Assembly: GCA_024643545.1 (NCBI GenBank) | Contig: JAHEMR010000003.1 | Location: 1-64,000, forward strand | Reading direction: 5' to 3' | Length of the DNA stretch: 64,000 bases | DNA from: Crocinitomicaceae bacterium | GTDB taxonomy: Bacteria; Bacteroidota; Bacteroidia; Flavobacteriales_D; Crocinitomicaceae | In this document: one piece after another, positions 18,901 to 28,800 of the stretch | Position numbering within the stretch: position 1 is the stretch's first letter | Layout: every line of letters begins with the position of its first letter | The notes under the pieces: generated by a model | Seen by the model: the letters and a program-made list of their open reading frames with translations, nothing else | What the model was told of the DNA's origin: nothing | Database searches by the model: none | Made by a program: the position numbers and the translations under genes

Positions 18901-19371
18901 TTACTTTTCTCCTTCATAATAAATTGTCACAAAATCCTCTTCAATTTCTATGTACTCATCTTTTATGAACTTCAATCGAACAGCATATCCAGTAGTTGTC
19001 TTAACCACATATACCCAATAGATCATTTCAGGTTGTTCCTCTTTTGATAAATGTATGTTAATCAGGGGGTCCTGATGTTTACTCACAACCACTGTAGACA
19101 TATTCACATCATTTACTTTGAGGACTTCCTTACACATATCAATGGCTTTTTGTTTGTCATTGGTGTAAAAATTAAAATTGCCTGCAAGATTTTCTTGAAA
19201 TCCCTCAATGGGTGTCCACTGGGCTGAGACAATTTGCGCGAATGCTAGCATGATGCCGATAAACATACCGGCCGATAGCGTATACCCTACGATTGCCCGG
19301 ATGATGTAGTTGTTGATGCGTGCCGCCTGAACCAATAGGATAGCCGACACAATTGGGATTAAGATGTACAT
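18901..19371 (-). CDS. Membrane-anchored or secreted paralogue of the DUF1566-type protein's N-domain
   Basis: The product has 156 aa. Two hydrophobic segments (MYILIPIVSAILLVQAA and AIVGYTLSAGMFIGIMLAF) precede AQIVSAQW, so it is either a two-pass anchor or carries a long signal with cleavage before QW. Residues 51-156 align along their length with the N-domain of the 238-aa protein downstream and then stop, lacking the DUF1566 part. No known family recognised. It is 16 bp upstream of the 46-aa ORF and 36 bp downstream of the SH3-domain gene. Confidence 0.7.
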   Translation of the reverse strand: MYILIPIVSAILLVQAARINNYIIRAIVGYTLSAGMFIGIMLAFAQIVSAQWTPIEGFQENLAGNFNFYTNDKQKAIDMCKEVLKVNDVNMSTVVVSKHQDPLINIHLSKEEQPEMIYWVYVVKTTTGYAVRLKFIKDEYIEIEEDFVTIYYEGEK

Positions 19372-19407
19372 AGTTAGTTAAGATTAAGTCGTTCGGTGGA
19401 TTTGTTT

Positions 19408-20187
19408 CTAATTATTAAACGTTTTTTCATCAATTTTTTTCGTATTCAAATTATTGAGGTCCGCTTTGCTATTTGATTTAACACCTAATTTTATTTCATA
19501 GGTGGAAAAATTGATGTAATTACCCATATCCTGTTGGTTAAACTCTAAAACATCACTGCTTTTTTCATAAAGGGCGTTCTTTGTAAACCGAACAATGCAC
19601 TTTTCGTTACTAAATCCCTGCCTAAAATCTTTGCCATAAGCCAATTTCAGATAATAAGAACCAAAGGGAATATTCTTCATCGTGAATTGATCCCCTCCCC
19701 GCACATAAGCGATTCTAATGCATTCAGATGATCCGTAACTATTCCTCATTAACTTCACGACACAATCGTAATCATACATCATTTTTATTGTTAATTTGCA
19801 AAGCGAATTTTGGTCATATTTAGATTGAATGTTCTCGCATTCTGGCTCCTCCCCCGTTGAGTAATCTACTTTTTTCCATAGTTCATATGGATCAGCAGAT
19901 TTAGTCAAATATTTTGATGAAACATAACCTATACTTTCCATAGAGTTAACCTGTGTCCAATTCTCATCCCAATCATACACAGCGATTACATCGGTATTGG
20001 CTGGTATAACTTTAATTATTTCAGAATTTGCATTCGGACTTGAACGAAGATTGACAGAAGTCGTCGTTCTTTTGGTCATTTGAGCAAATAATACTTTTGA
20101 GAATAATGTTAAAGCTAACACAAGAAAAAAATTAGAATTCAATTTCGCCAGTATTAGGCCTTTTATAAAGCGTGTCATTTGTTTCAT
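19408..20187 (-). CDS. Secreted SH3-domain protein
   Basis: I choose ATG 20187 (259 aa) over the track's TTG at 20235 because a signal peptide (FFLVLALTLFSKVLFAQ) then follows at a normal distance. Mature residues start with a bacterial SH3 domain (TTSVNLRSSPNANSEIIKVI...GYVSSKYL). After it comes a Cys-containing region with DCVVKLM and GGDQFTMKNIPFGSYYLKLA, a strand pattern I do not recognise as a named family. SH3b domains usually bind peptidoglycan or protein ligands in the periplasm or at the surface. It appears to be first in the minus-strand group ending at 17256, with a palindrome 119 bp upstream. Confidence 0.72.
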   Translation of the reverse strand: MKQMTRFIKGLILAKLNSNFFLVLALTLFSKVLFAQMTKRTTTSVNLRSSPNANSEIIKVIPANTDVIAVYDWDENWTQVNSMESIGYVSSKYLTKSADPYELWKKVDYSTGEEPECENIQSKYDQNSLCKLTIKMMYDYDCVVKLMRNSYGSSECIRIAYVRGGDQFTMKNIPFGSYYLKLAYGKDFRQGFSNEKCIVRFTKNALYEKSSDVLEFNQQDMGNYINFSTYEIKLGVKSNSKADLNNLNTKKIDEKTFNN

Positions 20188-20305
20188 TTTTTGGTAATTT
20201 AATTCTAGGTGCTTTCGAGTGGTAGTTACCCTCAAAATGATAGATGTAAATAAGCGAGCCTAAAAATATTACAGCTAAAGTTGGACCCAATAAATTTTTA
20301 CTTAT

Positions 20306-20319
20306 CGGCATATATGCCG
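20306..20319. promoter_or_regulatory. Palindrome CGGCATATATGCCG (putative operator 1)
   Basis: A perfect 14-bp palindrome in the 232-bp gap between the SH3-protein start and the XRE gene stop. The same 16-base context (T...T on the plus strand) recurs with one mismatch at 20678-20691 on the other side of the regulator gene. Confidence 0.65.
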
Positions 20320-20419
20320 TCTAAATTAACGAGAAATATCAAAACGACACATAAATAACCTCTAAATATCTTTCGATGAGCTATTAAAAATTAATAAGTG
20401 ACCTAAAAAATGTAACGAT

Positions 20420-20644
20420 TTACATTAATTCCGCTTCCTGAATGATACTTGAAATGGATGTGTTTAATGCCTTGGAAATTTTGGATAAAACTTCTATACT
20501 TACGTTCTGATGCCCCTGTAACACTCGTCTAATCGTGCGTTCATCAATGTCAGCTGCTATAGAAAACTCCAATTTACTCTTATATAGTAGCACATATTTT
20601 TGTTGAATAACAATACCTATATTTTTCAATAACTCCTGTGACAT
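20420..20644 (-). CDS. XRE-family helix-turn-helix regulator
   Basis: The 74-aa product starting at ATG 20644 (MSQELLKNIG) is a lone HTH domain: KSKLEFSIAADIDERTIRRVLQGHQNVSIEVLSKISKALN is the classic Cro/C1 helix pair with its following helix. The longer track version begins inside the divergent promoter. There is no sensor domain, so it is probably a small autoregulated repressor. Two matching palindromes flank the gene: one overlaps the divergent promoter, the other lies before the SH3-protein gene. That arrangement suggests it controls the secreted-protein genes on both sides (inference). Confidence 0.85.
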   Translation of the reverse strand: MSQELLKNIGIVIQQKYVLLYKSKLEFSIAADIDERTIRRVLQGHQNVSIEVLSKISKALNTSISSIIQEAELM

Positions 20645-20677
20645 AAACAAATGTCGCCTTGTTTCACACAGACAGTT

Positions 20678-20691
20678 CGGCATATTTGCCG
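20678..20691. promoter_or_regulatory. Palindrome CGGCATATTTGCCG (putative operator 2)
   Basis: It differs from operator 1 by one base, which breaks the central pair. It lies 34 bp upstream of the regulator's ATG and contains the -33 TTTG of the divergent promoter, so a bound protein would block that promoter. Confidence 0.65.
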
Positions 20692-20716
20692 TTTCGGATA
20701 TTTATCGATAATTTTG
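20685..20716 (+). promoter_or_regulatory. Promoter TTTG-N20-TAATTTTG for the rightward secreted genes
   Basis: TTTG at 20685-20688, a 20-base spacer, then TAATTTTG at 20709-20716; both elements match the Bacteroidota consensus. Transcription would begin just before ATG 20732. Confidence 0.65.
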
Positions 20717-20731
20717 ACAAAAATATTCTGT

Positions 20732-21175
20732 ATGAATTTTAACTTTTTATTTGCCTTTTTAAGTCTGACTGTTCTGAATGTAAATGCCCAATACGGAAGA
20801 CAGATTGGATTAGAAGATTTAGGAAAAACGTATTATTCGGATGTTAAAAATTCACAATCAATAAAACCATGTGAGGAATCACCAGGAAAAGCCATAACCT
20901 ATTGTGTCGAAGATGGTAGTAAAATCACATACACTTTTGATAATTACAAACTTACAGGAATTGTCAATCTTACAGCATTCCCTTTAAAATCTCAAGCAGA
21001 GGCTGAATACATTAAAGTAATTAATGAACAATCCAAGAAGACGGGAATTCAACCTTTCTATTCTAATGGAATGGCCCTATTTAATAAAAGTAATTCGAAT
21101 ATCTCATTAGCGTTTCAAGTTATAGAAATTGGTGGGACATATTACCTCGCGAACTATTTTACAATTCCTTTCTAA
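20732..21175 (+). CDS. Small secreted protein of unknown function
   Basis: The product has 147 aa from ATG 20732; the track's start at 20651 would run through the operator and promoter. A signal peptide (MNFNFLFAFLSLTVLNVNAQ) is present. The mature protein has an early Cys pair (PCEESPGKAITYC) and no family I recognise. It is first of three rightward genes (gaps of 11 bp and 1 bp) likely forming one operon under operator 2. Confidence 0.7.
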   Translation: MNFNFLFAFLSLTVLNVNAQYGRQIGLEDLGKTYYSDVKNSQSIKPCEESPGKAITYCVEDGSKITYTFDNYKLTGIVNLTAFPLKSQAEAEYIKVINEQSKKTGIQPFYSNGMALFNKSNSNISLAFQVIEIGGTYYLANYFTIPF

Positions 21176-21186
21176 ACAAAAAGCAT

Positions 21187-21702
21187 ATGAAATTTGTGCT
21201 CTCCGTCTGTTTCTGGTTCACCATTTTGAACGTTAATTCCCAAGTGTCAAATTTTTACGGAATAGACATGAATAAAGATTGGTATTCGTTAACAGATCTT
21301 AGCAAAATATCATATGAGATTTATTCTCATGAATTCCCCGATGCACCATATGTTTCTGCCCCTCCCTGTAAAGCGATTTCCTTGGCTCAATTCAATAAAC
21401 TTGGTTTAGGTGATGTACAATTACATTTTGAACGAAACGTTAATTCGGACTTTCATTTTTTCAAACCAAAGATGTGCTCTGCCAGTAAAGTTTACAATGA
21501 CGATGCAACTTTCAATACTGTTGGACAAAAAGAATACTCCAATGTGAAGTCAGATTTAATACAAAAGTATGGTCAACCAACTCAAAATGTAAATGGAACA
21601 GTGGCCAAAACAAGCTATTGGAATTCGACTAATTATGAAGTAATATTAACCTTGGATTTAAACACTTTAGAACTCCTATTATTGTACCAAACCAAAGATT
21701 GA
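21187..21702 (+). CDS. Small secreted protein of unknown function
   Basis: The product has 171 aa with signal peptide ending LNVNSQ. Mature residues contain two cysteines (PPCKAI and KMCSAS) and a C-terminal QKYGQPTQNVNGT...YWNSTNYEVILTL block that looks like a strand-turn-strand lipoprotein-type module. No family recognised. It is the middle gene of the three-gene rightward unit; its TGA is one base from the next ATG. Confidence 0.7.
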   Translation: MKFVLSVCFWFTILNVNSQVSNFYGIDMNKDWYSLTDLSKISYEIYSHEFPDAPYVSAPPCKAISLAQFNKLGLGDVQLHFERNVNSDFHFFKPKMCSASKVYNDDATFNTVGQKEYSNVKSDLIQKYGQPTQNVNGTVAKTSYWNSTNYEVILTLDLNTLELLLLYQTKD

Positions 21703-21703
21703 A

Positions 21704-22768
21704 ATGAACCAAACTACCATGAAAGCAATAAAACCCTCCTCATTTTTCCTTTTAATCCTTCTATCCATTTCATTTCTTGCGCAAAGTCAAGGTGAGCTCT
21801 CCCCTCTCGAACCGGAGGTGAAATTTGAAAAGCTAAAATTACCAAATGGAGAAACGTATATCGGACAAACGGAATTTCATCAGCCCAGTGGCATCGGTTC
21901 AAAAATTGACGCGAGTGGCAAAGTTAAAACTGGTTATTTCCAAGAAAACAAATACTTAGGGGATTTCATCATGACTCCTCCATGGCATATTGTAGATGTC
22001 GAATTTTATTTGGACACTGATTATGTCTTCAACAGCTATTCTGTTGACTTAAACATTCTCACACCTATTCCTAATGACACGTATTTGTACATCGCGCCAT
22101 TCGGCTCTGGTTACATAAATGACATTCTATATTATGGCGGTATCCAAACTCACACAGGTGGGTATAAAAACCCAAACCATAATAATGAGAAGACTGCATT
22201 TACGGAAATTGGAAGAGCAATGATTTTCTCAAGATGGGACGAACGAAGTCCTGAAGCTATTTTCATGGATTCTAGTGGGGTTTGCGAAAGTAGTGGCTAT
22301 GAAGGAGATTTTGTTTCCGTTCGAAATGCGCTCAATTGGACAACCGGAAAATATACGTTCAAAATTGAGAAGTTAAATAACTACACAAATATCAATTCTG
22401 TAAAACATTCGATTGTTCAAATGACCGTTTACGAACATAAAACAAAGAAAACCTTCAACTGTGGAGCATTGGCATTCCCGGGAGATCAACTAACACTTAG
22501 TTCCTCACAGTTTTTATTCTTTGAGCTATACGGTAAGAGAATTAACGTAAACCAAATGCCATACGCAAAATTTGAATGTAGCAATTTTCAAATTGACGGC
22601 AAACCAGTTGCTATTTCAAGTGCTGGTGCACTTTACCCAAAAGACTTTCCTAAATATGGAGCTGCAACTTATTCTAACGGAAAGTTCACAATTGAAATCG
22701 GCAAACCCAGTTTTACTGAATTAGGAGAAAATGAAGAATCCTATTTTGAGGTATTGAAAAGTAATTGA
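21704..22768 (+). CDS. Secreted protein with an N-terminal MORN-like repeat
   Basis: The product has 354 aa. Signal peptide residues 1-29 (ILLSISFLAQSQ); ATG 21719 is a possible internal start. A single MORN-like motif (KLPNGETYIGQTEFHQPSGIG) near residues 44-64 is followed by KTGYFQENKYLGDF. The following 280 residues are strand-rich with Trp- and Gly-rich loops (IAPFGSGYINDILYYGGIQTH), reminiscent of a lectin/jelly-roll domain, but I cannot assign a family. Last gene of the rightward unit, convergent with the OmpA-family gene. Confidence 0.7.
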   Translation: MNQTTMKAIKPSSFFLLILLSISFLAQSQGELSPLEPEVKFEKLKLPNGETYIGQTEFHQPSGIGSKIDASGKVKTGYFQENKYLGDFIMTPPWHIVDVEFYLDTDYVFNSYSVDLNILTPIPNDTYLYIAPFGSGYINDILYYGGIQTHTGGYKNPNHNNEKTAFTEIGRAMIFSRWDERSPEAIFMDSSGVCESSGYEGDFVSVRNALNWTTGKYTFKIEKLNNYTNINSVKHSIVQMTVYEHKTKKTFNCGALAFPGDQLTLSSSQFLFFELYGKRINVNQMPYAKFECSNFQIDGKPVAISSAGALYPKDFPKYGAATYSNGKFTIEIGKPSFTELGENEESYFEVLKSN

Positions 22769-22842
22769 AAAGCACTAATCTATTGCATTTCTAACTTTCC
22801 AGGATACAAGACTCTTTTGAGACCTTTTTATCTCCATTAATA

Positions 22843-24966
22843 TCACTCACTAATAATCCGCAACTCCGTTCTTCTATTTTGCTGGTGCTCTGCGTCTGTA
22901 CATTCTACGCCATTTGCACAACGGTTTTTCAAACGGTATTCACCGTAGCCTTTGGCGATGATGCGCGTTGGACTAATTCCTTTGCTGATGATGTAGTTCA
23001 CACATGAGTTTGAACGTTGCTGTGAAAGCCATTCGTTGTAGACATCCTCACCACGTGAATCGGTGTGCGATGACAACTCAACTTTCAGGTCGTTGGACTT
23101 CATGTACTTCACTAATTTATCTAGCTCGACGATGCTTTCTGAACGTAAATCCCACTTGTTATAGTCGTAAAGTACTTGGTCAAGATTGATGAACGCATTT
23201 CCAGTGTTTAATTTCATGGAGCACTCTAAGGAAATAAGCGTATCACACTTTTTGTCCTCCGGCATTTTCATTAAGAACTCTTTGTAATTAATTGCTGTGA
23301 TGGAGAAGGAATCAACTGTTTGACCATCAAAAAGGACCTTTCCATCTTTTTTAGTGATCTGTTTCTTGATTTCCTTTCCATTCTGGTAGAGACGAACCAA
23401 GGCGCCATCCAACGGGATATTTGATGAATTAAATACCGTAAGTGTACTTTTTTGATTTTTTGGACGGGCAAATAAGCGTATGGTTTGAGAGGCATCTAAC
23501 TCATTGGTAAATGTGACACTATCCATTAATCGTGTAATAGGATCTTTAAAACTTAAGTGGTACTGCTCTCCAATTACGCCGATGTAACTCATGCGACCAT
23601 AATCATCTGAAACAAGTGTTTTAAAATAAGTTCCATCCTTTTTATACAAAGTTACTTTCTGCTGTGCAAAAGGTTTATTCTGACAATCTTTTAATTCGAT
23701 GTCTACATAGCGTTTTTGCATTTTCGCATTCACAACAAAAACCTCATCTTTCCAATTCGTTCGGTTCGAGGACACAAACCCTTTTCCAGCAATTTCATTG
23801 ACGTTAAAGGAGAAATCATCGGCATTCGAATTAACTGGAGATCCCATGTTCTCTGGAGTATTGGAAACGAAATCCCATGTAAATACATCGAGTCCTCCGT
23901 AGCCTAACCAACCATTTGAAGCAAAGTATAGTGTTCCATCCAAGGAAACATAAGGAAACAATTCATTTCCACTTGAATTCACACTAGAACCTAAGTTTTT
24001 CGGCGCCTCGTATCCGCTTCCATTCCATTTACACACGTAAATATCTGTTCCTCCAAATCCTCCAGGCATGTCTGAAACGAAATACAAATTTAAGGTATCA
24101 TCAACCGTTCCGTGTCCAGTTGAATAGGTATTGCTGTTCCATGTAAAGAAATCTCTTTTGATCCATTCGTCGCGCTCTTTCTCAAACACTTCTAACTCAA
24201 GTCGGTTGTACTTAATGCGGTTTTTCTCATCCAACACATCTTGATTTGTGGTTAAAAAAGCATAGCGGTTATTCGAAGAAAATGAAATCGGACCATCATG
24301 CGGATTCGTTCGTTTGATGTCGTTCCAAATAACCTCCTTCGTTTGCTTCCCACCTGCTACTTTTACATACACCAAATCGGTAAAAAACTGACCTGTTTTT
24401 CCATAAACACGGTTCACAAATCCAGAGTTTTGTCCAGTTGTAACCAATAATACTCCTTCCTCAAAAGGAACAGCAGAGAATTCTTCACCGATGTCTACAC
24501 TACGAAAAAGCGTGACATCATATTGGGATTTTCGCTCAAGAATGGCAGGTAACTGATCGACATTAGATTTCCATTTTTGTAGTTCAACACTCGCAGGAAA
24601 TAACGGTGCAAATACATTCAATTGTTGTTTAATCGCATCGTATTTCTTATTCAACAATAAGATTTGAAGGTGCAATAAGACATCTGCCTCTACTATTTCT
24701 TTTGTTTTCGCAAGGAGCATGTCTGACCATTTCAAGGCATCAACATATTGTTCTGAACCATATGCGGCCGCAATACAAGTACGAAGACTCGCAACGTCAA
24801 GTTTATTCAGTTCAATGGACTCATTGACAAGCTCTACCCAAACAGGATATGCTTCAACATAGTTAAATTGATTGGAAAGTTTTTGCGCGTATTCTTGCTT
24901 ATAACTTTGGGAAAATGAAATCTGTGTAATGCACGACAAAACAGCCGCTATAATAATTCGTTTCAT
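22843..24966 (-). CDS. OmpA-family protein with PD40 beta-propeller repeats
   Basis: The product has 707 aa from ATG 24966 (MKRIIIAAVLSCITQISFSQ signal peptide); the track start at 24999 overlaps the upstream gene. Residues about 25-140 are helical/TPR-like. About 190-400 hold PD40/WD40-like repeats (SSNNRYAFLTTN, DIYVCKW, LFPYVSLDGTLYFASNG). About 420-480 hold a carboxypeptidase-regulatory-like fold. About 590-707 hold the OmpA peptidoglycan-binding domain (SSHTDSRGEDVYNEWLSQQR). This is the PorE-like layout that anchors T9SS surface machinery to peptidoglycan. It is last in the adhesin-PorP-OmpA operon. Confidence 0.85.
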   Translation of the reverse strand: MKRIIIAAVLSCITQISFSQSYKQEYAQKLSNQFNYVEAYPVWVELVNESIELNKLDVASLRTCIAAAYGSEQYVDALKWSDMLLAKTKEIVEADVLLHLQILLLNKKYDAIKQQLNVFAPLFPASVELQKWKSNVDQLPAILERKSQYDVTLFRSVDIGEEFSAVPFEEGVLLVTTGQNSGFVNRVYGKTGQFFTDLVYVKVAGGKQTKEVIWNDIKRTNPHDGPISFSSNNRYAFLTTNQDVLDEKNRIKYNRLELEVFEKERDEWIKRDFFTWNSNTYSTGHGTVDDTLNLYFVSDMPGGFGGTDIYVCKWNGSGYEAPKNLGSSVNSSGNELFPYVSLDGTLYFASNGWLGYGGLDVFTWDFVSNTPENMGSPVNSNADDFSFNVNEIAGKGFVSSNRTNWKDEVFVVNAKMQKRYVDIELKDCQNKPFAQQKVTLYKKDGTYFKTLVSDDYGRMSYIGVIGEQYHLSFKDPITRLMDSVTFTNELDASQTIRLFARPKNQKSTLTVFNSSNIPLDGALVRLYQNGKEIKKQITKKDGKVLFDGQTVDSFSITAINYKEFLMKMPEDKKCDTLISLECSMKLNTGNAFINLDQVLYDYNKWDLRSESIVELDKLVKYMKSNDLKVELSSHTDSRGEDVYNEWLSQQRSNSCVNYIISKGISPTRIIAKGYGEYRLKNRCANGVECTDAEHQQNRRTELRIISE

Positions 24967-24976
24967 GTGGTGTACC

Positions 24977-25888
24977 TTAAAAATATCGTGGACTGACAAA
25001 TGCTGCTTGTTTAGATCGTAGATCGAATGCTACGTAAAGTTCGTGGCTCCCCCAATTGTTGAAGCGTAAATGATTGATTGGAAAATCATAGGCATAACCG
25101 AAAGTCCAAGAATCTGTTGGTGAATAAGAAAAATTCATTCCTAAAGATTCACGGTAACGGTACATGATTCCTGCCCAAAACTGCTTGTACATGTGTGCAG
25201 ATAAATTGAAATCGACTGTTACCGGTGCGTTTGCTGTGAATTTAATTAACATGGATGGCTTGATGTCCAATACCGAATTGTAATGGTGCACATATCCCGC
25301 CGCTAAAAAGTAATGCCTCTGTAAAGTTGAGTTGGATAACGTATCAAGCGAACGTCGCAGCAACCTAGGAATCGAAAATCCAATATAAGCATTCTTAGAG
25401 TACGCGTACATCCCTGTTCCGAAATTAGGCGCTTTTACCTGATTGGATGTCGTATAATTATAGTCTGTCGGATCAATCACAGTGAGACCATTAAAATCAT
25501 ACTGGCTCGACTGAATTCCTCCTGAAAGTCCCATGGACATTTTCCAATCCGTATGTTTAAATTGCAAATGATAAGCAACATTGGCCATCAGTGTAAAATT
25601 CGTTCGGACACCGACACGGTCAAAACTCAAGTTGCCCCCAACGCCTAAATGCTTTTTCATTATTGGCGCATGAATGGATAAAAACTGTGTGCGGGGTGCT
25701 CCTTCCCATCCAACCCACTGCGCACGATTAATGGCTGTGAAGTTCAAGGAACCTCTACTTCCTGCATACGCTGGATTGTAATTTAATGGATTGAAAAAAT
25801 ACAAGGAAGACTGCGCGTCCTGCTGTGCATTCACCCGTATTTGTCCAATACAAATGAACAATAGGGAATATATAATTAACTTTCTCAT
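24977..25888 (-). CDS. PorP/SprF-family T9SS outer-membrane protein
   Basis: The product has 303 aa with a signal peptide (LLFICIGQIRVNAQ). Hallmarks are the N-terminal QQDAQSSLYFFNPLNYNPAYAGSRGSL motif, the following RAQWVGWEGAPRTQF, and an alternating-strand barrel to the C-terminus. PorP/SprF proteins are outer-membrane partners that help present type B cargo on the surface. Its ATG overlaps the stop of the upstream adhesin gene by 4 nt, and the OmpA-family gene starts 10 bp after its stop, so the three form one operon and probably one surface complex. Confidence 0.92.
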   Translation of the reverse strand: MRKLIIYSLLFICIGQIRVNAQQDAQSSLYFFNPLNYNPAYAGSRGSLNFTAINRAQWVGWEGAPRTQFLSIHAPIMKKHLGVGGNLSFDRVGVRTNFTLMANVAYHLQFKHTDWKMSMGLSGGIQSSQYDFNGLTVIDPTDYNYTTSNQVKAPNFGTGMYAYSKNAYIGFSIPRLLRRSLDTLSNSTLQRHYFLAAGYVHHYNSVLDIKPSMLIKFTANAPVTVDFNLSAHMYKQFWAGIMYRYRESLGMNFSYSPTDSWTFGYAYDFPINHLRFNNWGSHELYVAFDLRSKQAAFVSPRYF

Positions 25889-28800
25889 GGTTGAATTTCT
25901 AAATATCCTTTAATTAAATCCTGTGATTTTTTCTTGGTGTCAATCACATAAAAATACGTCGCCGCTGGAAGTGGACCATCCACTTGTCTACCTTCCGTAT
26001 ACCAGCCGTTCCAATCATTTTGATAAACTTCGGATTGATATACAATGTTGCCCCATCGGTTATACACCCAAACTTGAATTTCTGGGTATTGTGATGTGTT
26101 ACCGAAAATCCACTGGTCGTTTTTACCATCACTATTCGGTGATAAGAACTGTGGAACTACAATAGGAATCAATGGCGTACAATCTACTGAGAAGGTGTCG
26201 ATAAGCTCACAATTGTTAGCGTCTGTAACCGTTAGGATGTAATTTCCTTTGTCGACAGCTAATAAGTCTTGGGTGTTTTGACCGTTACTCCAGCTGTATG
26301 AATAACTTCCTGTTCCTCCAGTAACCGAAAGATCAAGTTGTCCATTTGCTTCGCCACATTGAGAAATCAAAGAAGAAAGCAAATTAATTTCGATGGGTTG
26401 CGGTTCACTTATAACCAAGGTAGTATCTGCCGTACATTGATCATCATTTGTGATCAGAACGGAATAGGTTCCCGCGGATAAATTCGAAAGGACATTCGTT
26501 GCACCAACATTTGGTGTCCAAGCATAGGTCAATGGACCCTGCTGATTTGTCGTAAGGTTAATTCCTCCATCTGTGCCTCCAAAACAACGGACATTTGTCA
26601 GTACCACATCCGTTATATCAACGATGTTTGGTGCATCCATAATCACCGTGTCTAAGTTTACACATCCTGTAGTGGGATTGGTAACCGTTACAATGTAGGA
26701 ACCTGGTGCATTTACTGTAATCGTTGTCGTTTGTGCGCCAGAAACAATTCCGGGACCTACCCAAGAAACCGTACAATTGTTGGGTTGAATAACCCCGCTA
26801 ATTTGTGCCGTTGGTGATATACAACTTAATCCTCCAGCAGGATTTGTGGTAAATTGAAATCCTGGAGTTGGATTGATGCTTACCACAAAATCATCTTGAA
26901 CGCCCGTACATCCGTTTAACTGAGCCGTAGCAGTAATGGTACCACTGAGGGATGAACCTGTATTGTTTGCACCTGCAATCCAAGTAGGAATTTGTCCATT
27001 CCCAGAAGCCGCTAAGCCAATATTTACGTTGGAATTTGTCCATGATATCACTCCTCCCGCAGGACTCGTTACATAATCTGCAGGGTTGATGCTCGTTCCA
27101 GCACACACCGTAATATCTGACACTTGATTCATCGTGATTTGTGGTTGAACGGCAACCGATAAAAACATAGTATCCGACAAACATGAAATTCCTGTTGGAA
27201 CAAAATAATAAATGACTGTATCAATCGTATTTCCAGTATTCACAAGCACATCCGTTACTGTTCCATTATTTGCAGAACCATTGCTCGCACCTGTTATGGT
27301 AGAAGGGGAAACATGATTCCACACAACCGACATATTGGATAAATTACTTGAGTAGGAAACGTCAACAGTTTCACCGCTACAGATTAAGGTATCTTCCGTA
27401 GATAAATCGACTGTTCCAACTGGATTAATCGTTACCGTAAATTGATCTTGTACACTTGGACAAATTGAATTCAGTACCGCAGTCATGGTGATGGTTGCAC
27501 TGATATTCGTGGTACCGGTATTAGAACCCGCAGCAAACGTTGGAATTTGCCCAGATCCTGAAGTTGGAATTCCAATAGAACCATTGGTATTGGTCCATGT
27601 TAAGGTTGCCCCTACCGGACTCGTAATATAATCTGTTGGATTAATGATTGTTCCAGGACAAACGGTGTAATCTTGAACTGCGTTAATACCGAGATTTGGT
27701 TGAACGACAACTGGAACTACAATAGAGTCACCCGGACATTGAACTCCTCCAATAAAAATTGTATAGAACACAGTATCCAAAGTATTCCCACTATTTGAAA
27801 GCGTTTGACTGATTGTACTTCCCGAACCGTTCGATTCTCCCGTGATGGTTACTGGAGCCAGTGCCTGCCAAGTGAAGGTTGCGTTTTGTAAGTTACTTGA
27901 AAGTTGAATCGTAGCATTGTTTCCACTACACACATACGCTTGACTTGGATTCGCCTGAATATTTCCAACTGGATTCACGTTGATGGTTACCACTGTTGGA
28001 GCAGAGTTAGTACATCCAACCCCTGCAGATAAATGAACGACACCAACCGTGTTGGAAGAGTTATTCAGCATCATCGGAGTAACCGTTGTATTCGTGACAC
28101 CGCTTCCTGTCGCAACATTAAAACCTGTCACATTGGTTGAATCCTGTAAATTCCAAGTAACGGTGTATCCAGGAACTGTTGACGAGAAGACAATCGGATT
28201 GAAAAAGTCACCGGAACAAATGGTTTGAACCATTGGCGTTGCAAGTACTGTTCCCGTTGGATTAATAGTCACTATTTGCATGATGGAATCCATTCCACAC
28301 GTATTTCCAGTGTACATCCAAACATGATAAGTACCCGGAAAATTAAAATTAACGACTAAACTGTCCGTTCCATTTGTCCAAGTTGTGTAATCGTAATTAC
28401 CATTAATGTTTCCGTTGTTCGAACCAAGTGATCCATATGGAATGGTATACCCCGTTGTTTCTTGTATGGACCAATAATGTCCATAAGCATTTGAACATCC
28501 ATTATTACTCACAGACTCACCTGAAGAACTTGTGTTCGAAAAACTCACATCCTGATTCACACAAATAGGTGATGCCGGTGTATAGGTAAATTGCGCATCC
28601 GATCCTGTGGAAATGGTAATCGGACCTACCGTTGCAAAGGTTGTTCCACAAGCATTTTGAGCAACAATGGTCGAAGAGAATGCATTATTGATGGTTATTG
28701 GACCTACTGGATAAGACTGACCACACGAAGAGGTGTTAAAAATGTGTGCAATCGTTGTATCATTTATGGTAGAGAAAATACTAGAAGGAGTACCATCCGT

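Noticed and set aside
20651-20731. N-terminal extension of the secreted protein at 20732
   Set aside because: It would translate the palindrome and promoter; the signal peptide begins at ATG 20732.
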